Shown here piece by piece: positions 15,121 through 23,812 of a stretch of 32,526 nucleotides of DNA. The stretch covers positions 1 through 32,526 of the forward strand of contig CAJUJQ010000022.1 in NCBI GenBank assembly GCA_910586575.1, in the 5' to 3' direction. Each line of letters opens with the position of its first letter. The stretch's first letter is position 1. The stretch is from an uncultured Clostridia bacterium. GTDB taxonomy: Bacteria; Bacillota; Clostridia; Oscillospirales; Butyricicoccaceae. Below the pieces are notes generated by a model. It saw only the letters and a program-made list of their open reading frames with translations, had not been told where the DNA came from and searched no databases. The position numbers and the translations under genes are program-made.

Positions 15121-15199
15121 AGATACTCCCCCTTCTACACGAATTACAAACAGCTTGCGTACAAATCCCCGAAATATACGAAAAAAAGAAAAGTTTTTC

Positions 15200-15228
15200 T
15201 TGCAATTCAAAGCGGGGTGTGGTAAAAT
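15200..15228 (+). promoter_or_regulatory. Promoter of rplS
   Basis: TTGCAA (15200-15205), 17-base spacer, TAAAAT (15223-15228) with a TGG extended -10. It lies about 75 bases upstream of the rplS ATG. Confidence 0.7.
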
Positions 15229-15242
15229 AGTATCCGATAACG

Positions 15243-15283
15243 GGCATTCCGCTGTCTGTTGACGAATGCAGAGAATGAATGCC
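15243..15283 (+). promoter_or_regulatory. rplS leader with alternative stems (candidate L19 leader)
   Basis: GGCATTC (15243-15249) can pair with GAATGC at 15264-15269 or with GAATGCC at 15277-15283, so two mutually exclusive hairpins are possible just before the Shine-Dalgarno. Firmicutes rplS genes are known to carry an autoregulatory L19 leader RNA. Match to that family is inferred from position and structure only. Confidence 0.4.
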
Positions 15284-15306
15284 TATGCAGAAAGGAAAAT
15301 AGAACC

Positions 15307-15648
15307 ATGGATTTAGTAAAAGTTCTGTCTGAACAGCACCTCAAGAGCGACCTGCCCGAGCTGAAAATCGGCGACACCGTCAAGGTTCACGCCAAGATTC
15401 GTGAGGGCAACCGCGAGCGTATCCAGATTTTCGAGGGTATCATTATCGCGATGAAGCACACCGGAATCAATAAGACGGTCACTGTGCGCCGTATTTCCTA
15501 CGGTGTAGGCGTTGAAAAGACCTTCCTGCTACATTCCCCGAACGTTGCGAAGTTCGAGGTAATCCGTCATGGTAAGGTTCGCCGCGCGAAGCTGTATTAT
15601 CTGCGCGGGCGCGTCGGCAAGGCTGCAAAGGTTGCCGAAAAGGTCTAA
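15307..15648 (+). CDS. rplS: 50S ribosomal protein L19
   Basis: A 113-residue ribosomal protein at the 30S-50S interface. The core GDTVKVHAKIREGNRERIQI and FEGIIIAMKHTGINKTVTVR, the middle SYGVGVEKTFLLHSP, and the end RRAKLYYLRGRVGKAAK are family-diagnostic. The start at MDLVKVLSEQ is preceded by AGAAAGGA. A longer frame upstream lacks a site and is not family-like. It is transcribed alone, whereas in many bacteria rplS follows rpsP-rimM-trmD; those genes lie about 14 kb away here. Confidence 0.97.
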   Translation: MDLVKVLSEQHLKSDLPELKIGDTVKVHAKIREGNRERIQIFEGIIIAMKHTGINKTVTVRRISYGVGVEKTFLLHSPNVAKFEVIRHGKVRRAKLYYLRGRVGKAAKVAEKV

Positions 15649-15658
15649 GAACATGGGC

Positions 15659-15689
15659 AAAGGGAAACCGGAATCGGTTTCCCTTTTTT
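15659..15689 (+). terminator. Intrinsic terminator after rplS
   Basis: Stem AGGGAAACCG/CGGTTTCCCT with loop GAAT, followed by six T. It starts about ten bases after the rplS stop. Confidence 0.9.
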
Positions 15690-15716
15690 CGTACCCAAAG
15701 CATCGCGACGCTGGCT

Positions 15717-15747
15717 AAAAAAGGCGGCAGCCCCTAAGGGCCACCGC
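15717..15747 (-). terminator. Intrinsic terminator after tyrS
   Basis: On the minus strand GCGGTGGCCC/GGGCTGCCGC (ten pairs, two G-U) with loop TTAG, then CTTTTTT. It lies 12 bases after the tyrS stop and faces the rplS terminator. Confidence 0.85.
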
Positions 15748-15759
15748 TTTTTAGCACTG

Positions 15760-16980
15760 TTATAAAATCGCCTTATGAAAAGTCTTTTTGCCCTTCTTGA
15801 TAATACGCCCGTCCCGGAAGCTTTCCTGCTCCAGCATAGCCTTGAAATCGGAGACCTTTTCGCCGTCAATCGTGACGCCGCCGCCCTGCACCAGCTTGCG
15901 CGCTTCCCCGTTGGAGGCAGCAAGGCCGCACTTCACCAGCAGGGTCAGCACGCCGATTTTCCCGTCCGTGAAATCCGTGTCAGCCAGGGTAGTCGTCGGC
16001 ATATTCTCGTCCGAGCCGCCGCCCACAAAGATTGCCTTTGCGGCGCTCTGCGCCTTGTCGGCCTCCTCGCTGCCGTGTACCAGGGAAGTCAGCTCATACG
16101 CCAGGATTTCCTTGGCGCGGTTCAGCCCGGCACCCTCCCACCTGTCCATCTCATCGATCTGCTCAAGCGGCAGGAAAGTCAGCATCCGGATGCATTTGAG
16201 CACGTCCGCATCATCCACATTGCGCCAATACTGGTAAAAATCGTAGGGGGAAGTCTTGTTCGGGTCGAGCCAGACCGCACCGGCGGCGGTCTTGCCCATC
16301 TTCTTGCCCTCCGAATTGAGCAGCAGCGTGATGGTCATTGCGTGCGCGTCCTTGCCCAGCTTGCGGCGGATCAGCTCGGTGCCGCCCAACATGTTCGACC
16401 ACTGGTCATTGCCGCCGAACTGCATATTGCAGCCGTAGTGCTGGAACAGGTAGTAGAAGTCGTAGGACTGCATAATCATGTAGTTAAACTCCAGGAAGGA
16501 CAGCCCTTTTTCCATGCGCTGCTTGTAGCACTCCGCGCGGAGCATGTTGTTGACCGAGAAGCACGCGCCAACCTCACGCAGAACATCAATGTAGTTGAGC
16601 TTGGTCAGCCAATCGGCGTTGTTAATCATCATGGCCTTGCCTTCGCCGAACTCAATAAAGCGCTCCATCTGCTTTTTAAAGCAGTCACAATTGTGCTGGA
16701 TGGTTTCGGTCGTCATCATTGAGCGCATATCGGTTCGCCCAGAAGGGTCGCCGACCATGCCCGTACCGCCGCCAATCAGCGCAATCGGCTTATTGCCCGC
16801 CATTTGCAGGCGTTTCATCAGGCACAACGCCATAAAGTGGCCGACATGCAGGGAATCCGCAGTCGGGTCAAAGCCAATATAGAAGGTCGCCTTGCCCTCA
16901 TTAACCATATTGGCAATCTCCTGCTCGTTCGTGACCTGCGCCAGCAGGCCGCGTGCTTTCAATTCATCATAAATCTTCAT
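15760..16980 (-). CDS. tyrS: Tyrosine--tRNA ligase
   Basis: Class I synthetase that charges tRNA-Tyr. The 406 residues include the HIGH-type motif DSLHVGHFMALCL near residue 43, QFGGNDQWSNMLGG in the active site, the KMSKS-type motif KKMGKTA, and a C-terminal S4 RNA-binding domain (GLAASNGEARKLVQGGGVTI). The start has GGAG upstream. Only 96 bases separate it from recN, and no T-box leader is visible there, unlike many Firmicutes tyrS genes. It ends at an intrinsic terminator. Confidence 0.97.
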   Translation of the reverse strand: MKIYDELKARGLLAQVTNEQEIANMVNEGKATFYIGFDPTADSLHVGHFMALCLMKRLQMAGNKPIALIGGGTGMVGDPSGRTDMRSMMTTETIQHNCDCFKKQMERFIEFGEGKAMMINNADWLTKLNYIDVLREVGACFSVNNMLRAECYKQRMEKGLSFLEFNYMIMQSYDFYYLFQHYGCNMQFGGNDQWSNMLGGTELIRRKLGKDAHAMTITLLLNSEGKKMGKTAAGAVWLDPNKTSPYDFYQYWRNVDDADVLKCIRMLTFLPLEQIDEMDRWEGAGLNRAKEILAYELTSLVHGSEEADKAQSAAKAIFVGGGSDENMPTTTLADTDFTDGKIGVLTLLVKCGLAASNGEARKLVQGGGVTIDGEKVSDFKAMLEQESFRDGRIIKKGKKTFHKAIL

Positions 16981-17076
16981 TATGAGTCTCCGTTCCTATA
17001 TTCTTAAAACAATACACCACGGTGAATGAGCGTCCAAGGTGCACGTTTTTTTGAAATTCCCGTGAAAAATCCGCAT

Positions 17077-18753
17077 TTATCTCCCCTCTGCCGCATGCAG
17101 AAGCTCACGCGCGTTTTCAAGCGTCGCCTCGGTAATCTGGTCGCCCGCAAGCATGCGCGCAATTTCCTGCGCGCGCCCGTCCGCGCTCATGGGGTGCACA
17201 TCGGTAAAGGTGCGGTCCTTCTGCGCGCGCTTTTCGATCAGCAGATGATGGCTGCCCATCGCCGCAATCTGGGGCAGGTGGGTGACGCAAAGGGTCTGCT
17301 TTTTGCTGCCGATTTCACGCAGCTTGTGCGCAATTTTCTGCGCGGCGCGCCCGCTGACGCCGGTATCGATTTCATCGAAAATGAGCGTCCCAACCGGTTC
17401 CCCCGCCGTCAAAATGTTTTTCATCGCCAGCATCACGCGCGAAAGCTCGCCGCCGGACGCAACCTTGGAGAGCGGGCGCACCGGTTCGCCGGGGTTGACT
17501 GAAATCAAGAATTGCACGGTATCCATGCCCTTTGCGGCCAATTTCGTACCGGTCTGCACCTGGATTTGCAGCGTCACCCGCGCCATATCCAAATCTTTCA
17601 ATTCGGAAATGATTGCTTTTTCCAGCCGCTTCGCGCCGGTGCGCCGCCCTTCGGACAGCTTCGCCGCCAGCGTTTTGGCTTTTTGCAGCTCCTTCCGGTA
17701 TTCTTCCCGGAGGGTCACGCGCCGCTCATCCGCGCATTCCAGACTTTCCAGCTCTTTTTTCGCCTTTTCCGCATAAATAAGCACTTCTGCAGCCGTCTCA
17801 CCGTAGCGCTTGCGCAGCCGGAAAATTTCATCCAGCCGTTCCTCGACCATGGCGCGCTCTTCTGGGGAAAACTCCGCGCGGTCTAGCTGTACGCCGATGC
17901 TTTCCCGCAAATCCTCAGCCAAATACCGAAGCTCCTCAGCGGTCTCCGCCAGTTTCGCGAGCGTCTGGGAAACCTCCGCCACGCCGGAAAGAGCGTTCGC
18001 GGCGGTTGCAGTCAGCACGGCCGCGCCCTCTGCTTCCTCACCGCCGTCCAGCGCGGCATGTGCCCGGCTCAGCGCATCCATCAGCCGCCCAGCATTATCG
18101 AATTGCTTCTTTTTTGCAAGCAGCTCCTCTTCCTCGCCCTCGCGGAGCGCAGCCGCTTCAATTTCCTCCACCTGCGCGCGGAGCAATTCCACCCGCTGGA
18201 GCCGTTCCTGCTCCCCCTGGTCGAGCGCGGTAATCTGTTTGCGAAGGGCAAGCAGCTTCTGATAGCTGGGGCGGTACTGCGCAAGAATCTTACCCGTCCC
18301 ACAGTAACCGTCCAAAAAGTCAATATGGCTGTTCTCGTCCATCAGCCGCTGCCCGTCATGCTGTCCATGCACATTCAAAAGGTAGGGGCTGAGCCGCCGC
18401 AGGACAGCGGTTGCGACCGGCTTCATATTCACCCGGCAAACGGTCTTGCCGTCGGCGGAAATCTGCCGCTGGATGCAAAGCTCGTCCTCGTCCTCATTTT
18501 CAAGCCCAAGCGCTTCCAGCTCCCGTCGAAGCTCCGGCGACAGCCCGGTAAAGACGGCGCTGACGAAGCCTTTCTTTGCACCGCCGCGAATCAGCTCACG
18601 GCTGGTGCGCTGCCCCATCACCGCGCCAATGGAATCGATAATGATTGATTTACCCGCGCCAGTCTCACCGGTCAGCACGGTCAGCCCGTCGTTCAGCTCA
18701 ATGTCCGCCTGCTCAATGACAGCAATATTTTCAATATGAAGCAGCTGTAACAC
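17077..18753 (-). CDS. recN: DNA repair protein RecN
   Basis: SMC-like ATPase for double-strand-break repair. The 558-residue product has Walker A GETGAGKS (29-36), a central coiled-coil pair rich in Glu/Leu/Lys/Arg, the signature region KVASGGELSRVMLAMK and Walker B LIFDEIDTGVSG. The GTG start (VLQLLHIENIAV) has AAAGGAGGGGG upstream and gives the normal family length. An in-frame GTG 17 codons earlier has no comparable site. It follows argR in the conserved tlyA-nadK-argR-recN order of Firmicutes. Confidence 0.96.
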   Translation of the reverse strand: MLQLLHIENIAVIEQADIELNDGLTVLTGETGAGKSIIIDSIGAVMGQRTSRELIRGGAKKGFVSAVFTGLSPELRRELEALGLENEDEDELCIQRQISADGKTVCRVNMKPVATAVLRRLSPYLLNVHGQHDGQRLMDENSHIDFLDGYCGTGKILAQYRPSYQKLLALRKQITALDQGEQERLQRVELLRAQVEEIEAAALREGEEEELLAKKKQFDNAGRLMDALSRAHAALDGGEEAEGAAVLTATAANALSGVAEVSQTLAKLAETAEELRYLAEDLRESIGVQLDRAEFSPEERAMVEERLDEIFRLRKRYGETAAEVLIYAEKAKKELESLECADERRVTLREEYRKELQKAKTLAAKLSEGRRTGAKRLEKAIISELKDLDMARVTLQIQVQTGTKLAAKGMDTVQFLISVNPGEPVRPLSKVASGGELSRVMLAMKNILTAGEPVGTLIFDEIDTGVSGRAAQKIAHKLREIGSKKQTLCVTHLPQIAAMGSHHLLIEKRAQKDRTFTDVHPMSADGRAQEIARMLAGDQITEATLENARELLHAAEGR

Positions 18754-18811
18754 AGCGCCCCCTCCTTTCCCGTTAATAACCGGTTTCCTTTCCCCCGAGG
18801 ACACAGCGGAA

Positions 18812-19267
18812 TCAGTTCAGCATGGCCCGCGCTTCGGTACAAAATCTATCCGCGCTTTCCGTATCCCGCATCACAACAAAAACGGTGTCGTCACCGCCCA
18901 GCGTACCGACGACCTCCCGCACGCGCATGGCGTCAATCGCCATTGCCGCCGCCTGCCCCAGCCCGGGCAAGGTTTTAATGACTACCATATTTTGCGCGTA
19001 ACTGATTTCGGTAACGCACTCCTTAAAAATATTACGCAGCCGGGTCGTAAAGCTGTTTTCGACCTCGCTGGTCGCGGCGGCATATTTATATTTCCCGCTG
19101 GTCGCGGACAGGATCTTAATCAGCCGCAAATCCTTAATATCCCGCGAAACAGTCGCCTGCGTAGTGGAATAGCCCAGGCGGCGCAGGTGCTCGGAAAGCT
19201 CCTCCTGCGTTTCGATTTCGGTCTGCTCAATCAAATCCAATATTTTTGCCTGGCGCTGAAACTTCAT
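18812..19267 (-). CDS. argR: Arginine repressor ArgR/AhrC
   Basis: Arginine-responsive transcription regulator of 151 residues. The N-terminal winged helix shows STTQATVSRDIKDL (34-47). The C-terminal arginine-binding and oligomerisation domain contains GTLGGDDTVFVV (121-132), including the Asp pair that contacts arginine. It starts two bases before the end of nadK, so translation may be linked. No arginine genes lie in the window; the location upstream of recN is the conserved one. Confidence 0.96.
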   Translation of the reverse strand: MKFQRQAKILDLIEQTEIETQEELSEHLRRLGYSTTQATVSRDIKDLRLIKILSATSGKYKYAAATSEVENSFTTRLRNIFKECVTEISYAQNMVVIKTLPGLGQAAAMAIDAMRVREVVGTLGGDDTVFVVMRDTESADRFCTEARAMLN

Positions 19268-19269
19268 GC

Positions 19270-20127
19270 TTATTCCCTCCCGCTCAGCTTCTGCTGTAGA
19301 ATATGGTAAAAATTCTGCCCCTTCACCCGCAGCAAACGCATTTGCAGCGGGGAACGTTCCACAACGACTTCATCCCCCGGCTTCAGCGTAAAATTCTGGT
19401 CGCCATCGCCGGAAACAACAATTTCAACATCATGTCTGCAATGCACACGCACCGACAGCCGCCGCTCCGCCGAAAATACAAAGGAGCTTGGCCGCAAGCT
19501 GTGCGCACAGACCGGTGTCAGCACAATATTATCGGTAGACGGCTCCACAATCGGCCCCCCGGCGGAGAGCGAATAGGCCGTCGAACCGGTCGGCGTTGCG
19601 AACACAACCCCGTCACCGCCGAAGGAAGTCACCCGCACGCCGTCTGCTTCTACATCCATATGGATGACGTGGAACTGTGGGTTGCCGCGCACGACCGCAA
19701 CGTCATTCAGCGCGTCCCCAGAAAACACCTCTGCCCCCTGCCGCAGCACCGAATAGTGTATCATAATACGGTCGTCGCAAACCGGCCCGCCGTCAAACAG
19801 CCGCGCAAGCAATGGGATTTCATCCCGTTCCAGCTCGGTCATAAAGCCGACATGTCCCAGGTTAATCCCTAAAATCGGTACCTTGGAAGCTGCCGCCAGC
19901 CGTGCAAGCCGCAGCATCGTACCGTCCCCGCCAAGGGAGACAACCAGCGCAGCCCGCGGGATGGCTTCCGCAGCCGGAAGGTACTGTATATTTTCCAGCG
20001 CCGGGTCAAAATAGGCGCTGGAAAGCAAAACCCGCACGCCCCGCTCCTGCAGCAGCGCGCAAACCTCGGCGACCGCCGGGGCAATTCCCGGCTTCTGTTC
20101 ATTGGGATGTACGTAAACAGCTCTCAT
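19270..20127 (-). CDS. nadK: NAD kinase
   Basis: Phosphorylates NAD to NADP. The 285 residues contain the signature GGDGT (66-70) in VVSLGGDGTMLRLARL. The second conserved region is FATPTGSTAYSLSAGGPIV, and the C-terminus has the beta-rich DQNFTLKPGDEVVVERS. The start overlaps the tlyA stop as ATGA, so the two are coupled. Confidence 0.97.
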   Translation of the reverse strand: MRAVYVHPNEQKPGIAPAVAEVCALLQERGVRVLLSSAYFDPALENIQYLPAAEAIPRAALVVSLGGDGTMLRLARLAAASKVPILGINLGHVGFMTELERDEIPLLARLFDGGPVCDDRIMIHYSVLRQGAEVFSGDALNDVAVVRGNPQFHVIHMDVEADGVRVTSFGGDGVVFATPTGSTAYSLSAGGPIVEPSTDNIVLTPVCAHSLRPSSFVFSAERRLSVRVHCRHDVEIVVSGDGDQNFTLKPGDEVVVERSPLQMRLLRVKGQNFYHILQQKLSGRE

Positions 20128-20930
20128 AATCCATCCTGCACCAAGGCCTCATGTGCCTCCTGCACCAGCGCGGTCAGGTCGGGCACCTGCTCTTCCCCGA
20201 TCTTCGCGAGATATCCTAAAAATTCGATATTCCCTTCCGGCCCCTTAATCGGGGAAAAGGTTAAATTCTGAACGATAAAGCCAGCGGCGCGCGCATTTTC
20301 CACAAAGCCGGAGAGCACCTGCTCATGAACGGAAGCCTCCCGGACAACGCCTTTTTTACCAACCCTGCCGCGCCCGGCTTCAAACTGGGGCTTAATCAGG
20401 CAGGCAACGCGCCCATCCTCCGAAAGCAGCCCGAACACAACCGGCAGCACCAGCCGCAGTGAAATAAAGGAAACGTCAATTACGCAAAGCGACGGCACCT
20501 CTTCCAACATATCCGGCGTAACATAGCGAATATTCGTCCGCTCCATGCACTTGACGCGCGGATCCTGCCGCAGGCTCCACGCCAGCTGGCCATAGCCCAC
20601 GTCAATCGCGTAAACCTTCCCGGCCCCACGCTGCAACAGGCAGTCAGTAAACCCGCCGTGGGACGCGCCCACGTCCATCACCGTCAGCCCGGTTGGGTCA
20701 ATCTGGAAATAATCCAGCGCTTTTTCGATTTTATGCCCGCCGCGCGACGCAAATTCCTTACCGGTGCTGCGAACCTCAAGCGCCGCGTCCTCCGGGACAT
20801 TTTCGCCGGGCTTATCCGCCTTCTGCCCGTTGACATAGACAAGCCCTTCCATAACGCTGGTTTTCGCGCGCTCCCGCGAAGGGGTCAGCCCCCGCTCAAA
20901 AAGCAGCACATCCAGCCGTCTCTTACCCAT
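20124..20930 (-). CDS. tlyA: TlyA family rRNA 2'-O-methyltransferase
   Basis: A 268-residue protein with an N-terminal S4 RNA-binding domain (RLDVLLFERGLTPSRERAKT) and an FtsJ-type SAM-dependent methyltransferase domain starting VMDVGASHGGFTDCLLQRGA. The later LIKPQFEAGR carries the catalytic Lys region. TlyA proteins methylate 16S and/or 23S rRNA. Its ATG overlaps the dxs stop by eight bases and its stop overlaps nadK. Old hemolysin annotations of this family are misleading. Confidence 0.94.
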   Translation of the reverse strand: MGKRRLDVLLFERGLTPSRERAKTSVMEGLVYVNGQKADKPGENVPEDAALEVRSTGKEFASRGGHKIEKALDYFQIDPTGLTVMDVGASHGGFTDCLLQRGAGKVYAIDVGYGQLAWSLRQDPRVKCMERTNIRYVTPDMLEEVPSLCVIDVSFISLRLVLPVVFGLLSEDGRVACLIKPQFEAGRGRVGKKGVVREASVHEQVLSGFVENARAAGFIVQNLTFSPIKGPEGNIEFLGYLAKIGEEQVPDLTALVQEAHEALVQDGL

Positions 20931-22803
20931 CCTTTACCTCCTCCGGGACAGCGCCGCATACCGCGTCCGCAAGCGAATCCGCGTCAAGGCCGCACATTTT
21001 CAGCAGATCCGGCACGCTGCCGTGCGGCAAAAAGCGGCTTCCTGTACTGCGCAGCAAAATCCGCGCGTGCACGCCGCGCTCTGCCAGGGCGCAGGAAATG
21101 GCCTCGCCCATCGCGCCAGCAGGCGCAACGTCCTCACAAACAAGAATTTGTGAAAACCCGCCGAGCGCCGACAAAAATCCTTCCGAAACCGGACCAGACA
21201 GCCGGTTCAGCTTGTAAACCGCAGCCGGTATCCCACGTCCCGCGCAGATTTCCGCCGCTTGTATCGCCTGATTGATTTGAATGCCATAGCTGACGATGGC
21301 CGTCCCCGTGCCTTCGCGCAGGCAGACCCAATCCTCAGCCGCTGTATTTTCCTGAAAAGTACCCTCCCCGCCGCGCGGATAGCGAATTGCCGTCGGGCCG
21401 GTCTCATGATACACCGCCTTGGACAGCATCGCGCGCAGCTCCGCAAAGCTGGAAGGCGCCAGAATATTCATATGAGGGATAGAACGCAGATAAGCCACGT
21501 CAAAAACGCCGTTATGCGTCGCGCCGTCCGCACCGACAATGCCAGCCCGATCAACCGCGAATACGCAGCCGAGCCGCCGTTCATCAATCGCACAATCGTG
21601 AATCAGCTGGTCGTAGCCGCGCTGCAAAAAGGTGGAGTAAATCGCTGTTACCGGCTTCAGCCCCTGCGCGGCCATGCCCGCCGCCATCGTCACCGCATGC
21701 TCCTCCGCGATGCCAACATCGAAAAAGCGCTCCGGGAAGTGCTCCGCAAAGCCCAGCAGCCCGGTTCCCGAGCTCATCGCCGCCGTCACCGCGCAGATAC
21801 GCGCGTCATTCGAGGCCAGCCGGATCAGCTCGTCCCCAAACACGGCGGAAAAATCAGCGCCATCCTTTGCTTTCAGCCGCCCGTCTGCTAAATCAAATTG
21901 TCCCACGCCGTGATATTTTTCCGGCTGGAGCTCCGCCGGACGGTAGCCCTTGCCCTTCTTGGTCATAACGTGCAAAAGGACGGGTTTTTTCATGCCTTTT
22001 GCCGCTTGGAGCAGCTCACAAACCGATTTCAGGTCATGCCCGTCCACCGGCCCTAAATAGGCAAAGCCCATCTGTTCAAACAGCGTGGTCGGCAGAAGGA
22101 TTTGCTTGAGCCTGCTTTTCGTGCGGGAGGTGATGTTAATCAGCCGCTCGCCAAACGGCAGCTTTCCGAAAAACTGCTTCGTGCTTGATTTTGCCCGCAG
22201 ATAGCGCGGGCTGACGCGCAGACGCGCCAAATGGCGGCTCATTGCCCCAACATTTGGCGTGATAGACATGGTATTATCATTCAGGATAACAATCAGCGGT
22301 TCGCCGCTGTCGCCCGCGTTGTTCAGCGCTTCATACGCCATACCGCCGGTCAGCGCGCCGTCGCCGATGACTGCTACAACATGATATTTCTGATTCTTAA
22401 TAGTCCGCGCGTGCGCCATACCCAGCGCCGCCGAAACCGAGACCGAGGCGTGCCCCGTGATACAAGCGTCCGTCTGGCTCTCCGACGGTTTCAAAAAACC
22501 GGAAATCCCGCCCAGCTGCCGCAGGGTATGAAACTGCTCCCTGCGCCCGGTCAGGATTTTGTGCACATAGCATTGGTGGCCGACATCGTAAATCAGCCGG
22601 TCGGACGCGCTGTCAAACGTGCGTTCCAGCGCAACCGCAAGCTCTACAATGCCCAGATTGGAAGCCAGATGCCCGCCGGTTTCCGATATATGGTCGAGCA
22701 AAAAGGTACGCAGCTCCTCGCAAAGCTCATACAGCATCGGATAGCCCATCGCGCGCAAATCCGCCGGACGCTCGATTTTGTCCAGGATTCCATAGCGTTT
22801 CAT
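20923..22803 (-). CDS. dxs: 1-deoxy-D-xylulose-5-phosphate synthase
   Basis: First enzyme of the MEP isoprenoid pathway: thiamine-diphosphate-dependent condensation of pyruvate and glyceraldehyde 3-phosphate. The 626 residues include SETGGHLASNLG with the catalytic His, the ThDP motif GDGALTGGMAYEALNNAG (147-164) and DRAGIVGADGATHNG in the Pyr domain. The transketolase C-domain comes last. The start MKRYGILDKI has GGGGG upstream; longer frames run into the oapA-like gene. Together with ispA on the other side of the non-coding region it defines an isoprenoid operon. Confidence 0.97.
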   Translation of the reverse strand: MKRYGILDKIERPADLRAMGYPMLYELCEELRTFLLDHISETGGHLASNLGIVELAVALERTFDSASDRLIYDVGHQCYVHKILTGRREQFHTLRQLGGISGFLKPSESQTDACITGHASVSVSAALGMAHARTIKNQKYHVVAVIGDGALTGGMAYEALNNAGDSGEPLIVILNDNTMSITPNVGAMSRHLARLRVSPRYLRAKSSTKQFFGKLPFGERLINITSRTKSRLKQILLPTTLFEQMGFAYLGPVDGHDLKSVCELLQAAKGMKKPVLLHVMTKKGKGYRPAELQPEKYHGVGQFDLADGRLKAKDGADFSAVFGDELIRLASNDARICAVTAAMSSGTGLLGFAEHFPERFFDVGIAEEHAVTMAAGMAAQGLKPVTAIYSTFLQRGYDQLIHDCAIDERRLGCVFAVDRAGIVGADGATHNGVFDVAYLRSIPHMNILAPSSFAELRAMLSKAVYHETGPTAIRYPRGGEGTFQENTAAEDWVCLREGTGTAIVSYGIQINQAIQAAEICAGRGIPAAVYKLNRLSGPVSEGFLSALGGFSQILVCEDVAPAGAMGEAISCALAERGVHARILLRSTGSRFLPHGSVPDLLKMCGLDADSLADAVCGAVPEEVKDG

Positions 22804-22828
22804 ATCGCATTGACCCCCAAAACGGCGT

Positions 22829-23413
22829 TTATTTTTTTGCGCCCAGCTCGATGGGCAACAGTGCGAGCACCCGTCCCGCCGTGTGGACAATGCGCACGCT
22901 GAACCGGATGCCCAGCCCCTTGCCGATGGCCTTGCCGCCAATCGTCAGCGCGGCAATCAATCCGGTGACCGTCATAGAAACGACCAGGGTGCCAAGCGGC
23001 GGCAAACCTTTCGTGATATTGCTGACAATCACCGCGCCGGTCGCGCCCGAGATAATGCCCGCGATATCGCCCACCACATCGTTGCAGATGCTGGAAACCT
23101 TTTCCGCGTTGCGGGACAGCCAGACGGCCTCCCGCGCGCCGGACACCCGCCGCGACGCCATCGAATGAAACTCCTTTTCGGTTGCCGAAGTCGCGGCCAT
23201 GCCAATAATATCAAACAAAATACCGAGCGCAATGAACATCAGCAGGATGATAAACGCAATAATATTATTCACCTGCGCAAGCGCTTCGTTAGAGAGATAG
23301 GACATGGAAACAGAGATGAAAAAACTCAGCGCCGTAATCGTAAGTACCCATTTCCAATTGATTAGCCGCGTTTTCTGCGGCTGTTTTCGTTTCGGTTTTT
23401 CGCCGTTTTCCAA
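22829..23413 (-). CDS. oapA: OapA-like four-helix membrane protein (OLE-associated protein)
   Basis: A 194-residue membrane protein with a basic N-terminus (EKPKRKQPQK) and four predicted transmembrane segments near 20-40, 50-73, 112-132 and 141-165. Just at the third helix lies SICNDVVGDIAGIISG, a DxxxD motif (D112, D116). OapA, the membrane partner of OLE RNA in Bacillus halodurans, is likewise a small four-helix protein with an essential DxxxD motif. It is encoded between the OLE RNA and dxs, exactly this position. Relatives are often annotated as CorB-type magnesium transporters. A TTG start is chosen because AAAGG lies seven to eight bases upstream; a GTG three codons earlier sits directly on that site. 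Confidence 0.75.
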   Translation of the reverse strand: MENGEKPKRKQPQKTRLINWKWVLTITALSFFISVSMSYLSNEALAQVNNIIAFIILLMFIALGILFDIIGMAATSATEKEFHSMASRRVSGAREAVWLSRNAEKVSSICNDVVGDIAGIISGATGAVIVSNITKGLPPLGTLVVSMTVTGLIAALTIGGKAIGKGLGIRFSVRIVHTAGRVLALLPIELGAKK

Positions 23414-23482
23414 AATAAACACCTTTCTTTGATTTGTTCCGTTCCGGGACGATTCAAAACCTTTTAACTCATGAAAAAGAAT

Positions 23483-23659
23483 CTATTCCGTCTCCCGTTT
23501 GAAGAAAAAGAATCCGTCCTTACGCTGTACCAATTCCCAGCCGTCCGCTCCCAATTCGTTTAATTTTGTTTCGTATTCCTGCGCAACCTTTTCAAATTGC
23601 TTCGCAGTCATAGGGGGCGCGGCTGCAATCGAAGCCACTTTATATTCATATTTTTTCAT
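23483..23659 (-). CDS. DUF4177-like small protein
   Basis: A 58-residue protein starting MKKYEYKVASI and containing TKLNELGADGWELVQRKDG, the pattern of DUF4177 domains. These are small alpha/beta proteins of unknown function. GGGGGAGG lies eight bases upstream of the ATG. An in-frame ATG 25 codons earlier lacks such a site. It lies between the OLE-like RNA region and the oapA-like gene on the same strand. Whether it takes part in the OLE complex is unknown. Confidence 0.8.
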   Translation of the reverse strand: MKKYEYKVASIAAAPPMTAKQFEKVAQEYETKLNELGADGWELVQRKDGFFFFKRETE

Positions 23660-23812
23660 AGCGGATGCCTCCCCCTTTACAGTTGTGCATGCTGCAAAGT
23701 AAATCTCTTTACACCACGAACTATGATGTTCCAAATCAATTTAACCATTTTACACGATTCAAACAAAAATCTCCGCTATTTGCAAATTATTCATCCCAAT
23801 CGCGCCCTTGTG

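Noticed and set aside
16981..17076. T-box leader upstream of tyrS
   Set aside because: The gap is only 96 bases, with no specifier stem, no T-box sequence and no terminator hairpin.
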